DNA of 64,000 bases, from the NCBI GenBank assembly GCA_002472405.1, contig DKRV01000006.1, positions 1-64,000 on the forward strand. Direction: 5' to 3'. Positions 57,422 to 64,000 of this stretch are shown one piece after another. The position numbers and the translations under genes were made by a program. The stretch comes from Clostridiales bacterium UBA7273 (GTDB lineage: Bacteria > Bacillota > Clostridia > Oscillospirales > Oscillospiraceae). How positions within the stretch are numbered: the stretch's first letter is position 1; each line of letters begins with the position of its first letter. The notes below the pieces were generated by a model. The model did not search any database. It saw nothing but the letters and a program-made list of their open reading frames with translations, and was not told the origin of the DNA.

Positions 57422-59203
57422 ATGACACAGTCAAGAACTCACACCTGCAATCAGCTCCGTATTGAAAATGTCGGAGAAAAGGTCAAGATCGTCGGATGGA
57501 TGGAGAACGTCCGCGAGGTAGGCCAGAACTTTGCGTTTGTCATTGTCCGCGATTTTTACGGCACGACGCAGGTCGTCGTCGAGACCGAGGATATGATGAA
57601 GGTCATAAAGGGCATAAACAAGGAGAGCACCATCTCCGTCGAGGGCACAGTTCGCGAGCGCGCGAGCAAAAACCCCAAGCTCCCCACCGGTGATATCGAG
57701 GTCGTTCCCGAAAAGATCGAAGTTCTCGGACGCTGCCGCTATAACGAGCTGCCGTTTGAAATAAACCGCAGCCGCGAGGCCGACGAGACCACACGCCTTA
57801 AGTACCGCTACCTCGACCTGAGAAATCCGGCCGTAAAGCAGAATATCATCCTCCGCTGCAACGTCGTCGCCGCCCTGCGCAAGGCGATGATGGAGCACGA
57901 TTTCCTTGAGATAACAACGCCTATCCTCACCGCTTCCTCTCCCGAGGGCGCGCGCGACTATCTCGTTCCGGCAAGAAAGCACCCCGGCAAGTTCTATGCT
58001 CTGCCGCAGGCGCCGCAGCAGTTCAAACAGCTGCTCATGACCTCGGGCTTCGACCGCTATTTCCAGATAGCGCCCTGCTTCCGCGATGAGGACGCGCGCG
58101 GCGATCGTTCACCTGGCGAGTTCTATCAGCTCGATATGGAGATGTCCTTTGCCGGCCAGGAGGATGTTTTTGCGGTCATTGAGGATGTCCTGCCCCCGAT
58201 TTTTGAAAAGTTCGGAACATACAACATATCCAACAAGGCACCCTTCCGTCGCATCGGCTATAATGAGTCGATGGAAAAGTACGGCTCGGATAAGCCGGAT
58301 CTGCGCATTGACCTCGTCGTTGAGGACATAACCGCGCTCGTATCCGGCACTGATTTTGCGCCCTTTGCCGAGGGAAACACCGTCAAGGCAATCGTCGTGA
58401 CCGGCTGTGACCTTACCCGTAAGCAGATCGACAAGGTCTGCGCGGATGTTGAGGTTCAGGCAGGCATGAAGCCCTACTGGTTCAAGGTCGACGAAAACGG
58501 CGAGCTTGCCGGCGGCGTTGCCAAGTTCCTTCAGGATAAGAAGGCTGCCCTCACCGAGACTCTCGGCCTAAAGCCCGGCTGCCTTGTCGGCGTAACGGCA
58601 GGCAAGAAGGGCGAGGCGCAGAAGACCGCAGGCGTTATGCGAAAGATGCTCGGCGCGGCGGTTCCCGGCCATATGGATAAGGAGCGCTACGAGTTCTGCT
58701 GGATCGTCGATTTCCCGATGTACGAGATCGGCGAGGAGTCCGGCGAGCTTGAATTCTGCCACAACCCGTTCTCCATGCCCAACGGCGGCCTGGAGATCCT
58801 CGAAAAGGCCGAGCGCGGCGAGGTCGATCCGCTTTCGATCACCGCGTTCCAGTACGACCTCGTGTGCAACGGCGTTGAGTTGTCCTCGGGCGCCGTGCGT
58901 AACCATGATCCCGAGATCATGATAAAGGCGTTTGAAATGGTTCGCCTCGGTGAGGACGACGTTAAGGCCAAGTTCCCGGCTATGTACAATGCCTTCTGCT
59001 ACGGCGCACCCCCTCATGCCGGTATCGCCCCGGGCGTTGACCGCATGGTTATGCTGCTTGCCGGCGAGGACTCCATCCGCGAGATCATCCCGTTCCCGAT
59101 GAACAAGAACGCGCAGGATGTCATGATGGGCGCACCCTCCACGGTCGAGCAGAAGCAGCTTGACGAGCTGAACATAGCGATAACCTGCCCCGTCGAAGAA
59201 TAA
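57422..59203 (+). CDS. aspS: Aspartyl-tRNA synthetase, bacterial type
   Basis: A 593-residue class IIb synthetase. An N-terminal OB anticodon domain (about 15-105; GWMENVREVGQNFAFVIVRD) leads to the catalytic core with FLEITTPILTASSPEGARDY, motif 2 FRDEDARGDRSPGEFYQLDM and motif 3 PHAGIAPGVDRMVMLLAG. The bacterial GAD insertion (about 290-410) is present, so this is the bacterial rather than archaeal type. Whether it also charges tRNA-Asn depends on gatCAB/asnS elsewhere. GGAGG precedes the ATG, and a terminator follows. Confidence 0.95.
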   Translation: MTQSRTHTCNQLRIENVGEKVKIVGWMENVREVGQNFAFVIVRDFYGTTQVVVETEDMMKVIKGINKESTISVEGTVRERASKNPKLPTGDIEVVPEKIEVLGRCRYNELPFEINRSREADETTRLKYRYLDLRNPAVKQNIILRCNVVAALRKAMMEHDFLEITTPILTASSPEGARDYLVPARKHPGKFYALPQAPQQFKQLLMTSGFDRYFQIAPCFRDEDARGDRSPGEFYQLDMEMSFAGQEDVFAVIEDVLPPIFEKFGTYNISNKAPFRRIGYNESMEKYGSDKPDLRIDLVVEDITALVSGTDFAPFAEGNTVKAIVVTGCDLTRKQIDKVCADVEVQAGMKPYWFKVDENGELAGGVAKFLQDKKAALTETLGLKPGCLVGVTAGKKGEAQKTAGVMRKMLGAAVPGHMDKERYEFCWIVDFPMYEIGEESGELEFCHNPFSMPNGGLEILEKAERGEVDPLSITAFQYDLVCNGVELSSGAVRNHDPEIMIKAFEMVRLGEDDVKAKFPAMYNAFCYGAPPHAGIAPGVDRMVMLLAGEDSIREIIPFPMNKNAQDVMMGAPSTVEQKQLDELNIAITCPVEE

Positions 59204-59215
59204 GAAAAATTATAA

Positions 59216-59246
59216 AGGGACTGCATTTTCCGCAGTCCCTATTTTT
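59216..59246 (+). terminator. Terminator after aspS
   Basis: AGGGACTGC and GCAGTCCCT (nine pairs, seven-base loop) followed by ATTTTTG. Confidence 0.88.
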
Positions 59247-59266
59247 GAAAACAGTGGTGGTAAAAT

Positions 59267-60784
59267 ATGCTTGCAACGATAAGATCGCTCGGAGTCAAGG
59301 GCATCGGCGGCTACGGCGTTTCCGTTGAGGTTTTCGTGTCCAACGGCCTTGTGAATTTTGATATCGTCGGTCTGCCCGATGCCGCAGTCAGGGAGGCACG
59401 CGAGAGGGTGCGCGCCGCGATAAAATCAAACGGCTTCAAATTCCCGGTCAGCCGCGTCACAGTCAATCTTGCGCCGGCGGACACGAAAAAGGCCGGAACG
59501 GTATACGATCTGCCGATAATGCTTGGCATTCTTGCCGCAACTGGCGTGATACGCCAGCCGAAGTCCGACTGTGCATTTTTCGGCGAGCTTTCGCTCAACG
59601 GAACGCTGCGGCCGGTCAGCGGTGCGCTGCCCATGGCGGTCGCCGCCGCGCGCGAGGGCGTGCGCGAGCTGTTCGTGCCTGCCGATAACGCGCAGGAAGC
59701 CTCCTATGCCGAGGGCGTGACGGTGTATCCCGTCGAGAATGTGTCCGAGCTTATTGCGCATCTCAGGGGAGAATTTCGCATAAAGCCGATGGATATACCT
59801 AAGCTCGACCCGGCAACGGTGAAATATCTTGATTTTTCCGATGTCAAGGGTCAGGAGAATGTGAAGCGCGCCATGGAGATCGCTGCGGCCGGCGGACACA
59901 ACATACTCATGGTCGGCCCTCCGGGCGCCGGCAAGAGCATGATGAGCAAGCGCCTGCCCGGCATATTGCCGGATATGACGCGCGAGGAAATGCTTAAATC
60001 CACGGAGATCTACTCCGTCGCAGGACTTACGGGTAAGAATAACCCGATCATCTCCGCACGCCCGTTCCGTGCGCCGCACCACACCGTTTCGGGCGCTGCA
60101 ATGTCCGGCGGCGGAGCGGTTCCGCGCCCGGGCGAGATCAGCCTTGCACACAACGGCGTGCTGTTTCTCGATGAGCTGCCGGAGTTTCGCAAGGACGTGC
60201 TCGAGGTGCTGCGTCAGCCGCTTGAGGACGGCGAGGTCACCGTATCGCGCGTTGCCGGGACCGAGACCTTTCCGGCAAACTTCATGCTCGTGTGTGCAAT
60301 GAACCCCTGCAAATGCGGATGGTACGGCCATCCGTCGGGGCGCTGCCGCTGCTCTGCAAACGAGGTGCGCGCGTATCACAGCCGCATCTCAGGGCCGCTG
60401 CTCGACCGCATCGATATCATCGTCGAGGCTCCGGCGCTTGAGTACGAGGAGCTTAAAAACCGCGCGCCAGCTGAAAGCTCTGATGACATAAAGCGCCGCG
60501 TTGATGCCGCGCGCCTTATTCAGCGCAAGCGCTTTGAGGGCACCGGCATTCTCAGCAACGCCGGCATGAGTACCAAGGCGCTCAACGCCTACTGCCTTCT
60601 CACGCCTGAGTGCGAGCATCTCATGCACGATGCCTTCGACCGCATGGGCCTTACCGCACGCAGCTACGACCGCATCCTCCGCGTCGCTCGCACCATAGCC
60701 GATCTCGAAGGCGAGGAAGCCATAGGCGCGATGCACATAGCGGAAGCTATACAGTACCGCACTTATGACTTCCGTGAGGTCTGA
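59267..60784 (+). CDS. comM: ComM/YifB-family Mg-chelatase-like AAA+ ATPase
   Basis: A 505-residue YifB/ComM protein. The N-terminal Lon-protease-like domain (about 1-170; IVGLPDAAVREARERVRAAI) precedes the AAA+ core: Walker A VGPPGAGKSMMSKRLPG near residue 222, the RPFRAPHHTVSGAAM sensor loop, Walker B GVLFLDELPEF and the zinc-like CNPCKCGWYGHPSGRC region (here AMNPCKCGWYGHPSGRCRC). The C-terminal Mg_chelatase domain ends TYDFREV. ComM promotes branch migration during natural transformation. A ribosome-binding site of GGTGG lies before the ATG. It is a single gene; nearby competence genes are absent. Confidence 0.95.
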   Translation: MLATIRSLGVKGIGGYGVSVEVFVSNGLVNFDIVGLPDAAVREARERVRAAIKSNGFKFPVSRVTVNLAPADTKKAGTVYDLPIMLGILAATGVIRQPKSDCAFFGELSLNGTLRPVSGALPMAVAAAREGVRELFVPADNAQEASYAEGVTVYPVENVSELIAHLRGEFRIKPMDIPKLDPATVKYLDFSDVKGQENVKRAMEIAAAGGHNILMVGPPGAGKSMMSKRLPGILPDMTREEMLKSTEIYSVAGLTGKNNPIISARPFRAPHHTVSGAAMSGGGAVPRPGEISLAHNGVLFLDELPEFRKDVLEVLRQPLEDGEVTVSRVAGTETFPANFMLVCAMNPCKCGWYGHPSGRCRCSANEVRAYHSRISGPLLDRIDIIVEAPALEYEELKNRAPAESSDDIKRRVDAARLIQRKRFEGTGILSNAGMSTKALNAYCLLTPECEHLMHDAFDRMGLTARSYDRILRVARTIADLEGEEAIGAMHIAEAIQYRTYDFREV

Positions 60785-60787
60785 CCG

Positions 60788-60937
60788 GTTAAAACTCGCT
60801 CATAGTGCCCGAAAGCCCTGGGAAATACAAACAGTATTCCCGTCGGGTATTTCAGCCGCTCTGAACGAATTTTTCCTCGGTCAGGCTAAGGGGCTAAAAT
60901 CCGCTCATAGTATCTGAAAGCCATACGAAATAAATAA
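60788..60937 (+). repeat. Degenerate direct repeat pair downstream of comM
   Basis: Two 45-base copies, 60788-60832 and 60893-60937, share about 33 of 45 positions, including CGCTCATAGT, GAAAGCC and GAAATA. They are 105 bases apart, a multiple of three; one frame reads through both as LAHSARKPWEIQ and SAHSI-stop-KPYEI. There is no plausible start codon, so I treat it as a dispersed non-coding repeat, possibly a relic of a coding one. Confidence 0.6.
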
Positions 60938-60941
60938 AGCT

Positions 60942-60967
60942 AAAGCTCCCCGTTAGGGGAGCTTTTT
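60942..60967 (+). terminator. Terminator between comM and porB
   Basis: AAAGCTCCCC and GGGGAGCTTT (ten pairs, GTTA loop) followed by TT; works best for the plus strand. Confidence 0.85.
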
Positions 60968-60991
60968 GCGTATCGTTTATTATAGTCAGCA

Positions 60992-61894
60992 TTACTCCGC
61001 TGCAAGACGCACAAGCAGCGCGTATCGCTCATCGACCATGTGCTGAATGGCGGCAAGCTCCTCGGATGAGAGCTTTTTAAATTTGCCGATGCCGCGAATA
61101 AATTCCTCGACGGTGATCGGAGCCGGATTGCGGCTTAAAGTAAGCTTCCCGTTTTCACGCTCCCAAAGTGGGAACATGTTGGATGCAACCGCTTTTTTCG
61201 CAACCTCGATCGACATGCTCGGGGCAAATTTCCAACCGATCGGGCAGGGGGAAAACACATGAAGATATGCAAAGCCGGGCTTGCTTGCGTCCAGACCCTT
61301 TTGAATTTTCGCCACGAGATCTGCCATGTTAGACGGACTTGCGGTTGCGCAGTACTCAATGTTGTGCATTGCCATGATAAGCGGCAGATATTTTTGCTGC
61401 TGTTCTTTTCCGTTTATGGCATCGCCGGCCGGAGTGGTGGATGTGCTCGAGCCGAGCGATGTTGTTGAGCTGCGCTGATACCCGGTGTTCATGTAACCTT
61501 CGTTGTCATAGCAGACATAAAGCATCTTTGTTCCGCGCTCGGCGGCTCCGGAAAGGCTCTGGAAGCCGCAGTCGGCAGTTGCTCCGTCGCCTGCGATGGC
61601 CACTATGTTTACATCCGTGCGCCCACGGCGCTGATACATCTCGCTGACGCCGGACATAAAGGCTGCGGTGTTGTCGAGCAGGGTGATATGAATAGGGGCC
61701 GTGCAGCCGTTGGAAAAATTCCAGCCGTCTACACCTGCACCTGCCATGCATCCGGGAGGCACGGCAAAGACGCTGTTGCTGCCGGCGATCTGCATGACGC
61801 GGCGTAGGATAAGCTCGCCGCCGCAGCCCTGACAGGCCGATGAACCGGGGGTCATTACATTTTGCGTTTGTTTCAAAACATCAATATAACTCAT
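60992..61894 (-). CDS. porB: 2-oxoacid (pyruvate):ferredoxin oxidoreductase beta subunit
   Basis: A 300-residue thiamine-pyrophosphate-binding beta subunit. Iron-sulfur Cys are in SSACQGCGGELI (21, 24), in PPGCMAGAGVDGW (49) and late in FSPCPIGWKFAP. The pyrophosphate motif is AIAGDGATADCGFQSLSGA, with Asn in CYDNEGYMNTGYQRSSTT. It would convert pyruvate or another 2-oxoacid to acyl-CoA, passing electrons to ferredoxin. GAGGAGG precedes the ATG. The alpha subunit next to it survives only as a remnant, and no gamma/delta subunits are in view, so the gene may be non-functional here or pair with subunits elsewhere. Confidence 0.9.
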   Translation of the reverse strand: MSYIDVLKQTQNVMTPGSSACQGCGGELILRRVMQIAGSNSVFAVPPGCMAGAGVDGWNFSNGCTAPIHITLLDNTAAFMSGVSEMYQRRGRTDVNIVAIAGDGATADCGFQSLSGAAERGTKMLYVCYDNEGYMNTGYQRSSTTSLGSSTSTTPAGDAINGKEQQQKYLPLIMAMHNIEYCATASPSNMADLVAKIQKGLDASKPGFAYLHVFSPCPIGWKFAPSMSIEVAKKAVASNMFPLWERENGKLTLSRNPAPITVEEFIRGIGKFKKLSSEELAAIQHMVDERYALLVRLAAE

Positions 61895-61906
61895 CGTTCT
61901 CCCTCC

Positions 61907-62185
61907 TCAATCGTTCATGAGCCAGAGCGTTTCTTTTGCGCCGGGCTTGCTCTTTGCCTGCTCAAGCTTTTCAATGCAGCCGCCGTAGCAGACGTTGACC
62001 GGAATGTGAACGCGCTCGTCCTCTGTGATGCGGTACGCCTGTATCATCATATCGAGAATTTCCTGATTGCTCTCGCAGAACATTTGTATCCAACCGGCGT
62101 CGCGCACGCTCATGGCGTCCTGCTGGCCGCTCCATATTGTCTCCGGCGATGTCATTTCGCGCGTCGCGATAGCCATAACCATCCG
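61907..62185 (-). pseudogene. Remnant of 2-oxoacid:ferredoxin oxidoreductase alpha subunit (porA)
   Basis: About 92 residues remain. RMVMAIATREMTSPETIW, GQQDAMSVRDAGWIQM and RITEDERVHIPVNVCY match a mid-region of PorA (normally about 390 residues). Near base 61978 the frame jumps to the native C-terminus, LEQAKSKPGAKETLWLMND, so the internal and N-terminal parts are missing. On the 5' side, similarity ends at about 62185 where the opposing IclR remnant begins. The genuine stop is followed by porB's GAGGAGG and ATG, preserving the original porA-porB order. Clearly broken. Confidence 0.8.
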
Positions 62186-62674
62186 TATCTTACCGAAATG
62201 GCGGAAAAATCGGGAGAGACCTGCCATGCATCGATCCTCGATGACGGCGTGCATGTAATGTTCATCGACCGTGTTCTCGGCACGTCATTTTTGAAGATGG
62301 ACACGGCAATCGGCTTTCGGTTTTATGCCCATTGCACGGCAACCGGCAAGGCGATCCTGGCATTTCAGTCGGAACAGGCTGTAAATCAATATATCCGCAG
62401 GGCCGAGTTTAAGCCGGTAACGGCTCAGTCAATTAAGGATGCGCAGAGCCTGCTGCGTACCTTGGACGAGATACGCAGCAAGGGCTATGCCTGCGATAAT
62501 TAGGAGGCAGAGCTGGGACTTACCTGCTATGCCATGCCTCTGCTTGACAGCTCGGGGCACGCTTATGCCGCCATAAGCATCTCCGGCCCGACCACGCGGA
62601 TGGAGGCAAATTGCGACAGGCACTTGAACCTTCTAAGCAGCGCCGTGTCGAAGATATCACGCACGATAACTTGA
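62183..62674 (+). pseudogene. Remnant of an IclR-family regulator (effector domain only)
   Basis: The frame matches the IclR C-terminal effector domain: PYLTEMAEKSGETCHASILD, VMFIDRVLGTSFLKM, HCTATGKAILAFQSEQAV and LDEIRSKGYACDN. A TAG at 62501-62503 interrupts it, after which the same frame continues EAELGLTCYAMPLLDSSGHA and ends at 62674. The N-terminal winged helix is absent, having been replaced by porA antisense sequence at about 62183. Two faults, loss of the DNA-binding domain and the stop, make it a pseudogene. The missing residue at the TAG is most likely Glu (GAG to TAG). Confidence 0.8.
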
Positions 62675-62693
62675 GGCTCGACATCGTCACCTT

Positions 62694-62733
62694 AATATTT
62701 AAAAGCTCACCGTTTGGTGAGCTTTTAAATATT
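62694..62733. terminator. Long bidirectional hairpin terminator
   Basis: AATATTTAAAAGCTCACC pairs perfectly with the reverse complement after a GTTT loop (18 pairs), flanked by A/T-rich runs. Confidence 0.85.
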
Positions 62734-62774
62734 AATAATAGCCAAAAGTTTGACAATTTTACTGCGATTGTATG

Positions 62775-62803
62775 TTGACTGCCGGATTTTATGGGAATAT
62801 AAT
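62775..62803 (+). promoter_or_regulatory. Promoter of the acyl-CoA synthetase gene
   Basis: TTGACT (62775-62780), 17-base spacer, TATAAT (62798-62803). An additional TTGACA lies at about 62751. Confidence 0.8.
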
Positions 62804-62837
62804 CTATACAAACATACTATCTTGGTAGGTGAAAGAC

Positions 62838-64000
62838 GTGAGTGCAAAGCATTTTTCCTTCGTCAGCTACAGAGATCTCCGCGAGCTTGTCGATACGGCG
62901 GCGGAGCGATATCCGAACACCGAATTTTTTATCAGCAGTGATAAGCTTTTACCGTACATAACAGGCCGGCAGCTTCGTCACTGCTGCTGTGCATTTGCGC
63001 ATATTGTGTGCAGCGAGGGCAGGCAGGACGAGCATATTGCCGTTCTCGGGCGCAACTGCGCTGCGTGGATAACGGCGTTTTTCTCAATAGTGACGGGCGG
63101 CTGTGTTGCTGTTCCGCTGTCTGTTGACGCAAAGGAAGATGAGCTTGACTATTGCGTCAAGAAAGCCGACTGCACGGCGCTTGTGTACGAGATCGGCAGC
63201 AGGCACGAGGCCGAGCGGCTGAAGGCATCAAACCCCGGCCTGCGGCTTGTAGAGATGCATGAGCTTGTCTCGGCGCTGCTTGCGTGCGAGGGCGAGTATC
63301 GTCCGCGCCCAAAGCCGGATGACATTGCGGCGCTGTATTTCACCTCGGGAACAACGGCAAACAGTCGCTGTGTTATCCTCACCCACGGAAACCTCACGGC
63401 GCACCTGAACGCCGCGATGGCCGCTCTGCCGCTGTCGCCGGATGATATCGGCCTGTCGGTTCTGCCGCCGAGCCACACCTTTGAGCTTATGACGAACATA
63501 GTCGGTGCGCTTCACTGCGGCGGAACGCTGTATATTAACGAGAGCATAAAAACAGTAAAGCGCAATCTGAAAAAATATCAGCCGAGCATACTCGTTGTCG
63601 TGCCGATCGTTTTGCAGATGCTGCATAAACAGATAATCGCACAGGCGAAAAAAAGCGGCAAGCTCGAGGCGCTTGAAAAGGGCCTTAAATTAAGCGCATT
63701 TCTGCACCGCTTCGGGATAGATATCAGCCGAAAGCTTTTTGCCGAGGTGTACGATGTCCTAGGCGGCAAGCTGAGATATTTCCTCTGCGGCGGAGCGCCG
63801 CTGGATAAGCAGCTCGTTGAATTTTTCGCCGCGCTCGGCATAACGGTTTTGCAGGGCTACGGCATAACCGAGTGCTCGCCGATAGTGGCGGCGAACCTGC
63901 CCGAGGCAAACCGCATCGGTTCTGTCGGACGGCAGTTTAAGTGCTGCGAGGTCAGAATCATTGACGGCGAGATATGTGTGCGAGGCGGCAGCGTCTCGCC
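62838..64000 (+). CDS. AMP-dependent synthetase / long-chain acyl-CoA synthetase-like protein (partial, runs off the window)
   Basis: Starts at GTG 62838 with AGGTGA five bases upstream, and is open to the window's end (387 codons). It has an ANL adenylating-enzyme N-terminal domain: TGRQLRHCCCAFAHIV, then LGRNCAAWITAFFSIVTGG; the P-loop-like LYFTSGTTANSRCVILTHGN near residue 170; PPSHTFELMTNIVGALHCGG; and the A8-type LQGYGITECSPIVAAN. The loop departs from the usual TSGTTG-x2-KG (Ala for Gly, Arg-Cys for Lys-Gly). Such enzymes activate fatty acids or other carboxylates as acyl-AMP. The C-terminal domain lies outside, so the final activity is unknown. Confidence 0.88.
   Translation, partial: MSAKHFSFVSYRDLRELVDTAAERYPNTEFFISSDKLLPYITGRQLRHCCCAFAHIVCSEGRQDEHIAVLGRNCAAWITAFFSIVTGGCVAVPLSVDAKEDELDYCVKKADCTALVYEIGSRHEAERLKASNPGLRLVEMHELVSALLACEGEYRPRPKPDDIAALYFTSGTTANSRCVILTHGNLTAHLNAAMAALPLSPDDIGLSVLPPSHTFELMTNIVGALHCGGTLYINESIKTVKRNLKKYQPSILVVVPIVLQMLHKQIIAQAKKSGKLEALEKGLKLSAFLHRFGIDISRKLFAEVYDVLGGKLRYFLCGGAPLDKQLVEFFAALGITVLQGYGITECSPIVAANLPEANRIGSVGRQFKCCEVRIIDGEICVRGGSVS

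Noticed and set aside
1..64000. CRISPR array, tRNA or rRNA genes, prophage or complete insertion sequence
   Set aside because: No regularly spaced repeats, cloverleaf-type sequences, rRNA motifs, integrase or transposase genes were found by reading; a dedicated scan (tRNAscan-SE, CRISPR finder) would be decisive.

Overview
The window looks like chromosomal core DNA of a Gram-positive, strictly anaerobic clostridial bacterium (Eubacteriales, probably a gut Oscillospiraceae-like lineage). This rests on a moderately GC-rich sequence, DnaD plus DnaC-type helicase-loading genes, the maf-mreC-mreD-PBP2 block, an FMN riboswitch on a RibU-like ECF gene, a split (two-subunit type) transketolase gene, a flavodiiron protein fused to two rubredoxins, an S-layer-homology surface protein, and sigma-A promoters with Bacillus-type TRTGnTATAAT extended -10 boxes. 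Species cannot be named from this sequence. No tRNA, rRNA, CRISPR array, prophage or complete insertion sequence was seen.

Layout. 1-0.4 kb: a composite non-coding repeat. 0.4-4.8 kb: cytidylate-kinase-like protein, SpoVB-like flippase, riboflavin ECF S-component under an FMN riboswitch, YpsA/SLOG protein, FadR-type GntR regulator. 4.9-8.1 kb: a damaged region where a 5' transketolase fragment runs head-on into a truncated membrane sensor kinase, preceded by a second sensor protein interrupted by one in-frame TAG. 8.2-10.6 kb (minus): membrane protein, FMN-dependent alpha-hydroxy-acid dehydrogenase-like protein, radical SAM activase. 10.8-16.2 kb: trmL followed by the lower-glycolysis run pgk-tpiA-gpmI-eno (no gap). 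17.2-23.0 kb: recJ-relA-dtd-MBL hydrolase-small export protein, translationally coupled. 23.3-27.0 kb: a 1250-residue secreted M14 carboxypeptidase-like protein with three SLH domains. 27.1-29.2 kb (minus): GH13 glucosidase and a PNPOx-fold protein. 29.3-30.9 kb: a probable pantothenate ECF S-component with coaX. 30.9-32.2 kb (minus): cysteine desulfidase family. 32.3 kb: phosphatidylserine synthase.

33.0-38.0 kb: a flavodiiron-flavin reductase-double rubredoxin protein divergent from a Crp/Fnr regulator, with a TGTGG-N6-CCACA palindrome between them; degV, a small unknown gene and a nucleotidyltransferase follow the regulator. 38-43.9 kb: coiled-coil membrane protein, M29 aminopeptidase, membrane protein, modular LRR protein, long-form hibernation factor. 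44.0-46.2 kb: prmA, rsmE, a small Xre-type regulator. 46.2-49.2 kb (minus): DUF2804 protein, DnaC-like loader, DnaD-like protein. 49.3-55.4 kb: U32 peptidase, maf, mreC, mreD, PBP2. 55.5-60.8 kb: mgsA, hisS, aspS, comM. 60.8-62.7 kb: degenerate direct repeats, an apparently orphaned porB, and remnants of porA and an IclR regulator. 62.8 kb to the end: an acyl-CoA synthetase running out of the window.

The genes are mostly housekeeping: lower glycolysis with methylglyoxal and pentose-phosphate side routes, stringent response, ribosome hibernation and modification, vitamin uptake paired with kinase, cell-shape synthesis, and an oxygen/NO defence unit. The least ordinary parts are the broken junctions near 5.5 and 62.2 kb, the TAG-split sensor pair, the flavodiiron/Crp intergenic palindrome, and the non-coding repeats at 0-0.35 and 60.8-60.94 kb.
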